Shown here: piece after piece, positions 24,247-33,446 of the stretch
How positions within the stretch are numbered: the stretch's first letter is position 1
Layout of the letters: each line of letters starts with the position of its first letter
NCBI RefSeq assembly: GCF_034702125.1
Contig: NC_085858.1
Location: 62,001-126,000, forward strand
Length of the DNA stretch: 64,000 bases
From: Engraulis encrasicolus
Lineage: Eukaryota; Chordata; Actinopteri; Clupeiformes; Engraulidae
Reading direction: 5' to 3'
The notes under the pieces: model-generated
What the model was told of the DNA's origin: nothing
Seen by the model: the letters and a program-made list of their open reading frames with translations, nothing else
The model's database searches: none
Program-made: the position numbers and the translations under genes

Positions 24247-24521
24247 TTCGTGGGCAGTTCGTGGGTAAGCGGTTAGGGTGTCAGACTTGTGGCCCAAAGG
24301 TTGCCGGTTCGACTCCAACCCGCCAGGTTGGTGAGGGGAGTAATTAACCAGTGCTCTCCCCCTTTCTCCTCCATGACTGAGGTACACTGAGCATGGTACC
24401 GTCCCGCCGCACTGCTCTCTTGGGGCGCCATTGAGGGCTGCTCCCTTGCATGGGTGAGACATAAATGCAATTTCGTTGTGTGCAGTGTTCGCTTGTGTGC
24501 TTTGGAGTGCTGTGTCACAAT
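24247..24521 (+). repeat. tRNA-derived SINE
   Basis: Box A-like TGGGTAAGCGG (24262-24272) and perfect box B GGTTCGACTCC (24306-24316), 34 bp apart, then a non-tRNA body ending near GCTGTGTCACAATG. Inserted between Tc1 fragments. Confidence 0.75.
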
Positions 24522-24660
24522 GTGGTTTTCTGTTGCTGTAGCCCATTTGCCTCAAGATTTGCGTCATTTAAATAGCCTTTCCTTCCCATTATATGATGCT
24601 TGGTATGAACTGCATCAGATCATCTCGACCATGTCTACATGGGGTCATCTCCATGTTCCC

Positions 24661-25446
24661 TAGGTCCTATGTTGCCTTTTTTTCCAAAAAATTAGAGGCC
24701 GAGGGCCACATGCGGCCCAGATGCAGTCCACATGCGGCCCAGACATGGCCCGCAACTGAAGCAGTATACATTTCAGTTTTGTTACTGCAGTACAACACAT
24801 TATTTGCATGTGAATCTTCTGCTTGTCTTATACATTCATATTCAATGTGCTTAAGTTTTAAGTTAGAGGAACATGTTTAAAATTTGTTTGTGGACTACTG
24901 ATTTTAAGTGTCATTTCAGTGGTCGTGATGTCTGAAAATGTGCGGCCCGACTGCAGTTCTTGGTTTCGAAATGTGGCCCAGATAAAATTCTAATTGAATA
25001 GCCCTGAAGTAACCACCATAAAAGCCTGGGCTGAGCTGCCTCAGCTCGATTTTAGCTGATCTTGTGGCTCAAAAATGTGACTACACTTTTTGTGCAATGC
25101 AGTATGTAGGTTGGTCATTTGTTGGATGGTACTTAAGGATGTTTAAATTGTGTGTTTCTTCCTTACTCCATCCCTGCTTCCGGTGTGTCATATTTTGCTT
25201 TTCAACAAGACCCAGATCAGCATGTGTTACAGTTAATTTTCCAGGATTGTCACATTCCTTGCCAACCAACGCTTCATATCATCATGGATGCAACCATCAC
25301 CTTTAAAAAATAAATAAATGTCTCTTTTTTTCTTCTTCTTCTGTCTGCTCCTCTCTGGTCATAGGTTGATGCTTTCAATGCCTTGGAAGTTCCAGCATGT
25401 TCCAGTTCCAGTGAATTCCAATTCTTCATGCATTATTGATTTCACG

Positions 25447-25522
<76 letters not shown>

Positions 25523-25663
25523 AACTAGTCTTGTCATGTACACAGACATGCTGTTTTATTCATAGTTATTTTGTTTGGGCTGTTCATGTTTCTATACCAA
25601 TATAATTTTTATGATTATTTTGTGTAATTTTTCTTTCAAATAAAAGATTGAACCATTCAACAT
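24661..25663. other. No gene seen; degenerate repeat plus microsatellite
   Basis: 24690-25010 repeats TGCGGCCC and ends in complement-like TGGCCC blocks, as in decayed hAT units. AATAAA occurs at 25639, just upstream of the Gypsy A insertion. Confidence 0.35.
25449..25518. repeat. (CA)n microsatellite
   Basis: About 35 CA units. Confidence 0.97.
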
Positions 25664-25849
25664 TGTGATAGCAAGGCATATGAGCGTGATGACGTATGTT
25701 ACGCAAGCAGACTAGAACTAGTGATCACGCAGTGTACACCTGTATTATCATTGTGCGAGTAACCACTAAAGATACCAGTCAACTCCAGTCAAGTCTCAGT
25801 CTGATTTATTCAATTCATTTTAATGACCGCGGAAGCTGCAGTCATTACA
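25664..25849 (+). repeat. 5' LTR of Gypsy element A
   Basis: 186 bp, TG...CA termini, identical to 30371-30556. Preceded by the target duplication AACAT. Confidence 0.95.
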
Positions 25850-26025
25850 GTGGCGACGAGGATTCAAAACGGAAAACAAAGGAGAGGACGGACAACGCTT
25901 TCGTCAAACTTTGGAGAGGAGAGGAAAACCGAAACCGGAGCATTGGAACAGGGAAGCGTGAGTGCTAACACCCATGAATGTAACTAGCCAGCTAGCGCAG
26001 CAAACGCCTGACTACTGAAGCTAAA

Positions 26026-29000
26026 ATGTTTAATGCCGCCTTGGCAGGCCACTCTCCTCAACCGTTTGACACGGAGATAGATCCGAGCTCTCTAGGCACA
26101 AGATGGAGTAAGTGGACACAACGCTTTGAAAACTTTCTCGTAGCGATGAACATTGTGAGTGATGCTAGGAAGAGGGCACTGCTTCTGCACGTAGCTGGGG
26201 AACGAGTGCATGACATTTATGATACTCTCGCGGATGACGAGGATGATTATGCAGCAACAAAAAAGAAGTTAGATGACTACTTCACTCCGATGAAAAACAC
26301 CCAGTATCTTGTGTACAAATTCAGGAAAGCAATGCAGTTGCCTGGCGAGTCCCTAGACACTTATCACACGAAACTCCGCACTCTAGCAAAAGACTGTGAA
26401 TTCGCCGATGTAGACAGTGAGATCAAAGCACAACTGATCCAGAGCTGCACGTCGCAAAGGCTCCGCAGGAGGGCGCTCCGAGAACCTGAAACGAAATTAG
26501 ACAAGCTGTTAGAGTATGGGAGGACAATGGAAATATCCGAGGAACAAGCAGAGGGCATAGAGAAAGGCACACCAACTGCAGTTAACATGCTGGAACACAA
26601 AAACAAAGCACAAAATGAATATCAGCGCAAAGATAAAAATAAATCAAACACAAAATGTAGGAATTGTGGAGGAATATATCCTCATAAAGGGGAATGCCCA
26701 GCAAAAGGAAAGGACTGTAATGCATGTGGGAAACCCAATCATTTCTCCAAAGTGTGCAGGTCCCGGCAAAGAAAACCCCATGAAAGCAAGAAAATGGATT
26801 CTGCTGAGAGAAAGCAGGTGGGCACCAAGAAGGTAAACCAAGTCACTGCATCGTGCTCAGAGTGCAGCACACACAAAGGTTCATCTAGCAGCGATGAATA
26901 TGCATTCATGGTCGACAGTGAGGTTTGCTCAAAGCATCCTCAGACACATGTCACGATAAATGGTGTCAAAATAAAAGTCCTAATTGACTCTGGAGCTTCT
27001 GTAAACATAGTCAGCGAGACAGTAGCCAACAGTCTCAATCCTGCTCCGAAACTCAGTCCAGCTGAAATCAAAATATTTGCTTATGGCTCCAAAACTGCTC
27101 TGCCTATCATTGGTATGTTCACATGCTGCACACAAGCCAAGGGCAAAAGCACAGAAGCAACATTCTATGTGCTGAAAGGGGATGGACATTCACTTCTCAG
27201 CTGCGAAACAGCCAAAGCACTCGGACTGATTCAAATCATCAATGCTGTCAACCTCACCAGACCAAGCGTAGCAGAACAACTTGTCGACAGTCATCCGGAG
27301 CTGTTCACTGGAATAGGCAAGCTCAAAGACTTCCAGGTGAAGCTTCACATTGATCCTGATGTGCAACCAACATGCCAACCACATCGACGAGTGCCGTTCC
27401 ACGTCCGGCAAAAGGTTGAAGCAGAGCTCCAGAAGCTAGAAAATGATGGTATCATTGAGAAGATCACAGGGCCAACACCCTGGGTGTCTCCAATAGTGAC
27501 GCCCCCGAAACCAAAAGACCCTGACAAAGTCAGAATTTGTGTTGACATGCGCCAAGCTAACATGGCCATACAGCGAGAGCGACATCTCACGCCAACGATG
27601 GATGATGTGATCCATGAACTCAACGGCGCGAAAGTGTTCTCCAAATTGGATTTGAATGCGGGATACCACCAGCTTGAGCTACATCCAGATAGCCGCTACA
27701 TAACCACCTTTACTACTCACCTGGGGCTCAGAAGATACAAGCGTCTGAACTTCGGCATATCATCGGCCGCTGAAGTTTTCCAAAATGCCATATGTCAGGC
27801 TCTGCACGGCATCCAAGGTGTCAAGAACCTAAGCGATGACATCATTGTCTTTGGTGCCTCTCAAAAAGCACATGACGACGCCCTGACAGCGGTGTTTGCA
27901 AGACTGAAGGAGTGTGGTCTGACACTCAACCGCAACAAATGTGAGTTCAACAAACAACGTCTTGAATTTTTTGGCTTTATTTTCTCAGCTGACGGCATCT
28001 CAGCTGACCCTCAGAAGGTGGCGGCCATTCATCAGGCCTCAGCACCCAAAGACCCGGCCGCAATACGAAGCCTCCTCGGCATGGCCAATTACTGTTCCCG
28101 GTTTATCAAGGATTTTTCAACAATCACTGCACCCCTCAGGGAGCTCACCAAGAAAAGCACGCCCTGGCAGTGGGGTGAGGAGCAGTCAGCTGCGCTCGAA
28201 CTGCTCAAAGAGAGACTGACAAGCAATACCACCATGTCCTACTTCGACCCGAAGAAAGAGACAGAACTGGTTGTCGACGCCAGTCCTGTGGGACTGGGTG
28301 CCATTCTCACTCAGAAAGAAAAGGGAGAGAAACACATCATAGCGTATGCCAGCCGCGCGCTAACTGACGTCGAGAGAAGATACTCACAGACTGAACGTGA
28401 AGCACTAGCAATTGTATGGAGCTGCGAGCACTTTCACCTCTACATCTATGGGCACCCATTCACCCTGGTCACTGACCATAAGCCGCTCGAACTGATCTGG
28501 AATAACCCAAGGTCAAAGCCACCTGCCAGAATAGAGCGATGGGGTCTCCGGCTGCAGCCCTACAATTACCGTGTGGTCTACAGAAAAGGAGCTGACAACC
28601 CTGCCGACTACATGTCCAGACACCCAAGACCAACACTGACATCCGAGACAAGAGCCAGTAAGGTTGCAGAGGAGTACGTGAACTTCATCTCGATCCAGGC
28701 GACTCCAAAGGCGATGACGCTAGAAGAGATAAAAGCTGAAACATTAAAGGACACCACTCTGCAACTGGTCAGTAAATGCATCAAGAACAACACCTGGCAC
28801 ACCATCAAAAGTGACATGCCAAATGCAGCTGTGCTACAGCAATTCAGAAACAATAGCAGAGAACTCACACTGTCTGCGGATGGAGACATCATACTCAGAG
28901 GCTGCAGAATTGTCATACCACTGTCCTTACAGCAGCGAGTACTGGCACTTGCCCACGAAAGCCATCAGGGCATAGGCAAGACCAAAGAGCTCCTCCGGGA

Positions 29001-30057
29001 GAAAGTGTGGTTTCCTAACATCGACCAACAGGCCGAGGCTATCTGTCGAAACTGCTTAGCCTGTTTAGTTAATACCCCTGTCACCAAGACCGAGCCTCTC
29101 AGAATGACCGAGTTGCTTGAAGCACCCTGGCACTCTGTCAGTGCTGATTTCTATGGCCCGCTCCCAACAGGAGAGTACCTGTTAGTCATAGTGGACGACT
29201 ACTCAAGATACCCCATTGTTGAGGTCCTTCGCTGCATCTCAGCAAACGCAGTGATACCCCGACTGGATGCTGTATTCTCCATGTTCGGAATTCCATCCGT
29301 TTTCAAGACTGACAACGGGCCTCCTTTCAACGGCTCACAGTTTTCCCAGTTTGCCAGTTACATGGGATTCAAACACAGGAAAATAACACCTCTGTGGCCG
29401 CAAGCAAATGCAACTGCTGAAAGATTCATGCGGACCATCGGGAAGACAGTGCGCATTTCACAGATGCTTGGAACTTCCTGGAAGCAGCAGCTGAACATCT
29501 TCCTACGTGAGTACAGAGCAACGCCTCATAGCACAACAGGAAGACCACCTGCTGAACTGATCTTTCAGAGAAAAATGAACATCAAAATACCATCTGCCAA
29601 TCCTGTTACCATTCATGCTGACAAGGATGTACGCCAGAAAGACACCATGGCAAAGGCCAAGATGAAAGCTCATTCCGACGTCCGACGACATGCCACGCCA
29701 TCCGACATCAAGCCAGGCGACGTTGTGCTGTGTCGTCAACAGAAGAAAAACAAGCTCACCACACCTTACAGCAAAGAGCCGCTCACAGTCACACAGGTGA
29801 AAGGCCCAATGGTGACTGCAGGACGGAACGGATACGCCATCACCAGAAACAGTTCATTCTTCAAGAAGATTCATCCCGAGGCACTGCAGGATCCGCTGGC
29901 GCTCCTCGATCCAGACCTGGACCTGGATGACGGTGACGCTGCAGAACCGGCACCAGATCTGGAAGGCGGTGTCAACGCAGAACCAGCACCCCTGCCACGT
30001 CGATATCCTTTCAGAGAGCACAGGCAGCCTCCTGCCTATTTACGTGACTATAATTAA
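26026..30057 (+). CDS. Gag-Pol polyprotein of Gypsy element A (1343 aa, intact)
   Basis: A single open frame encoding capsid/nucleocapsid, protease, reverse transcriptase, RNase H and integrase for retrotransposition. Order by residue: gag-like N-terminal ~200 residues; two zinc knuckles at ~211-244 (second is CNACGKPNHFSKVC); aspartic protease LIDSGAS with D321; RT motif FSKLDLNAGYHQ with D542, and active-site SDD at D604-D605 (LSDD in place of the common YxDD); RNase H with VVDASPVGLGAIL at D751 and ALTDVERRYSQTEREALA; integrase HHCC zinc domain (H977...C1010-x2-C1013); integrase D1041, D1096, E1132 with D-35-E spacing. No chromodomain is recognised at the C-terminus, which is acidic and proline-rich (DLDLDDGDAAEPAPD). 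The domain order places it in Ty3/Gypsy; a mag/K02A2.6-like lineage is likely but not proven. No stop, frameshift or missing catalytic residue was seen. Confidence 0.94.
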   Translation: MFNAALAGHSPQPFDTEIDPSSLGTRWSKWTQRFENFLVAMNIVSDARKRALLLHVAGERVHDIYDTLADDEDDYAATKKKLDDYFTPMKNTQYLVYKFRKAMQLPGESLDTYHTKLRTLAKDCEFADVDSEIKAQLIQSCTSQRLRRRALREPETKLDKLLEYGRTMEISEEQAEGIEKGTPTAVNMLEHKNKAQNEYQRKDKNKSNTKCRNCGGIYPHKGECPAKGKDCNACGKPNHFSKVCRSRQRKPHESKKMDSAERKQVGTKKVNQVTASCSECSTHKGSSSSDEYAFMVDSEVCSKHPQTHVTINGVKIKVLIDSGASVNIVSETVANSLNPAPKLSPAEIKIFAYGSKTALPIIGMFTCCTQAKGKSTEATFYVLKGDGHSLLSCETAKALGLIQIINAVNLTRPSVAEQLVDSHPELFTGIGKLKDFQVKLHIDPDVQPTCQPHRRVPFHVRQKVEAELQKLENDGIIEKITGPTPWVSPIVTPPKPKDPDKVRICVDMRQANMAIQRERHLTPTMDDVIHELNGAKVFSKLDLNAGYHQLELHPDSRYITTFTTHLGLRRYKRLNFGISSAAEVFQNAICQALHGIQGVKNLSDDIIVFGASQKAHDDALTAVFARLKECGLTLNRNKCEFNKQRLEFFGFIFSADGISADPQKVAAIHQASAPKDPAAIRSLLGMANYCSRFIKDFSTITAPLRELTKKSTPWQWGEEQSAALELLKERLTSNTTMSYFDPKKETELVVDASPVGLGAILTQKEKGEKHIIAYASRALTDVERRYSQTEREALAIVWSCEHFHLYIYGHPFTLVTDHKPLELIWNNPRSKPPARIERWGLRLQPYNYRVVYRKGADNPADYMSRHPRPTLTSETRASKVAEEYVNFISIQATPKAMTLEEIKAETLKDTTLQLVSKCIKNNTWHTIKSDMPNAAVLQQFRNNSRELTLSADGDIILRGCRIVIPLSLQQRVLALAHESHQGIGKTKELLREKVWFPNIDQQAEAICRNCLACLVNTPVTKTEPLRMTELLEAPWHSVSADFYGPLPTGEYLLVIVDDYSRYPIVEVLRCISANAVIPRLDAVFSMFGIPSVFKTDNGPPFNGSQFSQFASYMGFKHRKITPLWPQANATAERFMRTIGKTVRISQMLGTSWKQQLNIFLREYRATPHSTTGRPPAELIFQRKMNIKIPSANPVTIHADKDVRQKDTMAKAKMKAHSDVRRHATPSDIKPGDVVLCRQQKKNKLTTPYSKEPLTVTQVKGPMVTAGRNGYAITRNSSFFKKIHPEALQDPLALLDPDLDLDDGDAAEPAPDLEGGVNAEPAPLPRRYPFREHRQPPAYLRDYN

Positions 30058-30370
30058 AGGACTGAGAGAGACCTTAAGTCACTGGGGGACTGTTTAGACT
30101 TCCCATTAAGTATGGTTGAATGTTGAATTTAAGTAATGGTTCTGTTGACATCTTATCCTGAGTTATTTAGACATTTCATGACTTAGTGAAGTGCATTTAT
30201 GTTCTGCAGTAAATATGATTTTCAATGCCATTGATAGCCTAAAAGTAAAGTAAAAAGTAAAGTAAAAGTGTAAGTCAATTTAGATATTATTTGACATTCA
30301 TACTAGGCTCTGTTATCTAAGTACAGTAATGGTAGCGTGTGGAACTTCGTTCAAAAAAAAAAAGGAGTGA

Positions 30371-30556
30371 TGTGATAGCAAGGCATATGAGCGTGATGAC
30401 GTATGTTACGCAAGCAGACTAGAACTAGTGATCACGCAGTGTACACCTGTATTATCATTGTGCGAGTAACCACTAAAGATACCAGTCAACTCCAGTCAAG
30501 TCTCAGTCTGATTTATTCAATTCATTTTAATGACCGCGGAAGCTGCAGTCATTACA
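30371..30556 (+). repeat. 3' LTR of Gypsy element A
   Basis: Identical copy of 25664-25849, preceded by an A-rich polypurine tract and followed by AACAT. Confidence 0.95.
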
Positions 30557-30564
30557 AACATGTT

Positions 30565-30691
30565 TGTTGTAATATTAGATATTCTGCCACCTTCTGTTAT
30601 GTTTTGTGTATTACCAGTTCTACCCAGAATGCTGTTCTACTTTTACCCGCTCTCAATAAAGTAGCTGTCTGACCAGCATCAAACTTGAACA
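30565..30691 (+). repeat. 5' LTR of Gypsy element B
   Basis: 127-bp LTR with AATAAA near its 3' half; matches 41277-41409 apart from a CT-repeat indel and a few point changes. Confidence 0.92.
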
Positions 30692-30917
30692 TGGTGACCC
30701 CGAAATTTGAACATTGTGGCGTTATGCGGCAAATCCGAGGGAATAACTTCATGGAAACTTGTGTGTAATGCTTCTCGGAGGGGTATGTATGGACTGTTTA
30801 TCGCATCTTCAAGCCAAATATTCAGCTAGATATCTCGGAGTGCTAGACCGACGAGTCAAGTATGGCACTACACTACAAACCTCAGACGCAAGTCGATTGG
30901 AACTCCAGAGATGCTTA

Positions 30918-31304
30918 GGGGTCTTACACACCAAGGCGGTAAAGCGTCGCGGAACGGCCGCGTTTTTTACCGGCGTCGGTGAAAATACATTGAAACCTAT
31001 CTGTCCTTACACACCAACCGGCGGTAGTCGGGCATCAGCGTCGCGGGAGCCGGCTCCGCGCCGCGCTGCATTTGGAAAATAGAACTCCAGCGTATTTTTC
31101 ACACCGGCAACCGGCGGTGTCTCATTCAAATGAATGGCAAAGTAGCACGCTAGCTTTAGCTGTGGGGAGTGTTTTGAACAGGACTGGCCATGCACGCCGA
31201 CGCTGTCAGTGTGCAAGGCAGAGAAAAGCACGCCGGCCAAAACTAAGCAGAAAGACCGCGTCCGTCCTGCGACCGTTCCGTTCCGCCTTGGTATGTTTTG
31301 GCCC
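30918..31304. mobile_element. MITE, PIF/Harbinger-like, inserted in Gypsy B gag
   Basis: 387 bp bounded by imperfect inverted ends, both containing ACCAAGGCGG close to a GGG terminus, with TTA on both sides (30915-30917 and 31305-31307). A 3-bp TTA duplication and GGG-starting ends are typical of PIF/Harbinger MITEs. GC-rich, no coding capacity. It supplies a spurious in-frame start to the downstream gag frame. Confidence 0.6.
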
Positions 31305-32804
31305 TTATAGTCAATACCGTTTGTGGCGCAAGGAAGTTGAGCGAATTATTAATGGCCCCCTCCACGAGGAATTTGAGGAAGTTAAGCTAAACCATGTATT
31401 CATATGGGCTGGTGCGCAGGTTGAACGGCTAGTTGAAGCCAAACAAGCCGAAGACCCTACGTGTAGTGTTGCCACGGTAGACGAGCTGCTAGATTGCCTA
31501 GATGGAATTCTCACACACTCGACACACTTTCGCGAGGCAAGAGAGGACTTCTACAATGCAAAGCAGACAACTGGTGAGAACACCACTGCGTTTTACAGTC
31601 GCATTCTTGAGCTGCACAAACAGGCTGAATTTCCTGTGGGCTCTGATTTCCTCATTGTGGATAAATTAATTCATGGCTGCACTAATGTCGAATGCAAACT
31701 AAAGCTAATGACCAAAGAAAAAACAGTCACTGTAAAAACGTGCTTGGACGTGTTACGACGATACAAATCTGTTGATGCAACAATGCAGCGTTTTACCGAA
31801 ACACAGGTGCATGCAACATATTCTCACGATCCGTCTCGCCGATCTCAGCAGCGGGGAGGCAAGCCAAAAACAAAGCAGCCAACCGATCCCCGTGCTGTCC
31901 ACCGTGAGTTCAAGCCTGCAACAGGTGACTCAAACAGGGAATGCAGATGGTGTGGTGGACAAAGTCATGCTCGTGATAGATGTCCAGCTCAAGATGTGAG
32001 ATGCAATTTTTGCAAAAAACCAGGTCACTTTGAAAAAGTGTGTAGACTTAAAAAATCAGTCAAAACCACTAATGCAGTTCAAATAGCAGACACTGACCTG
32101 AGTGCAGAGGAAGACACATGTGATCACGCCTATGACATAAGCACTGTTCAACCCACAAATGTCCAGGCACGTGAGGTTATGGCTGGTGTCACTTTTCACA
32201 CCACTGGTGACCATTGTCTACAAGGAAAGGTAGATACCGGAGCAATGACAACATGCATGCCGATTTCACTCTTGCCTAAAGTGAACATCAAACAACAATC
32301 CCTACTCTGCGCTGACATTCGACTGCGTAGTGTTACTGGAGCGAGCATACCAGTGAGTGGCAAAATCAAAACAAAAGTCACATGTAATGGCATCACCCGC
32401 ACTGTTGAAATTATCATTACAAATGCCGGTACTGAGCTTATACTCGGGCTCGAGTTTTGCAAACAATTCAAACTTGTCCAAATATCTGATGTGTGCATTC
32501 AGCGAAACATTAATGTTGAGGCTGTACATGTTACAGAAGAGTCTGATGTCGACTATGAGTCTCTCCAAAAGAAATGGCGACGTCACTTGCCCCTGGGAAA
32601 AGAGACAGGCGATCCCATGGAGGACTTGAAACGCATATTTCCTGACATGTTTGATGGTTCAGTCGGTCTGTTCGACGGCGAGGCAGAATTAAAGCGGACA
32701 CCAGGTGCCACACCCGTACAACTCCCCCCTCGTGCAGTTCCAGTGAGTGTACTCCCCAGACTCAAGAATGAATTGGATCGCATGGAGGCAGAAGGAATCA
32801 TACG
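31305..32804 (+). pseudogene. Gypsy B gag, zinc knuckles, protease and start of RT (5' half of split polyprotein)
   Basis: The frame is open through 32817. Genuine Gypsy coding begins after the MITE, at about VNTVCGARKLSEL-type sequence from 31310 on. It shows a gag helical region, then two CCHC knuckles (CRWCGGQSHARDRC and CNFCKKPGHFEKVC), an aspartic protease with KVDTGAMTTC (DTG), and the pre-RT segment ending MEAEGIIR at the Penelope insertion point (32804). An ATG-initiated frame of 581 codons can be drawn from 31072, but its first ~78 codons come from the inserted MITE, so that start is an artefact. The true gag start lies before 30915. Confidence 0.8.
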
Positions 32805-32910
32805 TTCAGAGGAGTAGATGTGTGCACATCCCACCCAATGGGCCAGGTGCAGGACAATGAGAGTAAATCCAAGTGAAAAGAGAAGTCCGCGACACTGCTT
32901 GTCTATTTAT

Positions 32911-32961
32911 GATTTAATCGAGCAACGTTTCGACCTTCAGGTCTTCATCAGGCAAAGTGTG
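32911..32961 (-). ncRNA. Candidate hammerhead ribozyme, inverted copy in the left Penelope unit
   Basis: Reverse-complement copy of 38312-38359 with the same CTGATGA, GACC/GGTC stem and GAAA core, at the 3' end of the truncated minus-strand copy. Confidence 0.5.
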
Positions 32962-33237
32962 AACATGGCATTGAGTGGGTCATATTAAAACATTCTACAG
33001 TCAGCTGATCAGCCAAAGTCCGCAGCTAGTTCAAAGATGTAACCGATTACAATCAGAAAAATAAAGTGATCATGATATTTGAAAATGAAAATAAACAACA
33101 AAAAAGGATGTATAAGCACAAGACATTGCATATTAAAAACACCCAGTGAGTCACCTATCACATTGATCATATTTACATAGTTCAGTGGAACCATTTTTGG
33201 GCACCTGCGTCCACAAAACAATACCCACAAGTTGGTG

Positions 33238-33269
33238 GTGTATGTGTGTGTGTGTGTGGGGGGGGGGGT
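33238..33269. repeat. GT/G-run microsatellite in the left Penelope copy
   Basis: TATGTGTGTGTGTGTGTG then nine or more G. The right copy has a longer CA tract at 37901-37932, so the repeat has changed length since duplication. Confidence 0.9.
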
Positions 33270-33446
33270 GTTAGGCATGGGGGTATGACAATAAATACAA
33301 GAGTTACAAGAATGGCTTGATGTCAAATTCTTCGTTAAGACCATTAGGAGACATTGTGTTCAAATAGTGGATCCAAAACGTCTCACGTTGGAGTAATCTT
33401 TTTCCTCTGTCACCGCCTCTTGGTGACCTATCTACACGTTCCACGC

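Larger units (their letters stand above)
22741..24660 (-). pseudogene. Tc1-like transposase remnants, split by a solo LTR and a SINE
   Basis: 22741-23020 and 24208-24240 are collinear with the Tc1 copy at 48.9-49.4 kb (TCAGGGATTCTCTTACGCAT, CATCAACAAGGCATTTTTG, TGATGCTTRGTTTGAACTGC). A second fragment of the same family lies at 24525-24650. Frames are too broken to translate. Confidence 0.6.
25664..30556 (+). mobile_element. Full-length Gypsy (Ty3) LTR retrotransposon 'A', apparently intact
   Basis: Boundaries: 186-bp LTRs at 25664-25849 and 30371-30556 starting TGTGATAG and ending TTACA. By eye the two LTRs are identical along their whole length. A 5-bp target duplication AACAT sits at 25659-25663 and 30557-30561. 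A TGG-starting primer site (TGGCGACGAGG) follows the 5' LTR after one base, and an A10GGAGTGA polypurine tract precedes the 3' LTR. One uninterrupted gag-pol frame fills the interior. Identical LTRs imply a very recent insertion. Confidence 0.95.

Noticed and set aside
24262..24316. tRNA gene
   Set aside because: Boxes A and B are present, but the sequence does not fold into a full cloverleaf by eye and continues into a SINE body.
31072..31304. N-terminus of a 581-codon Gypsy gag starting at 31072
   Set aside because: This part is MITE sequence, not gag.
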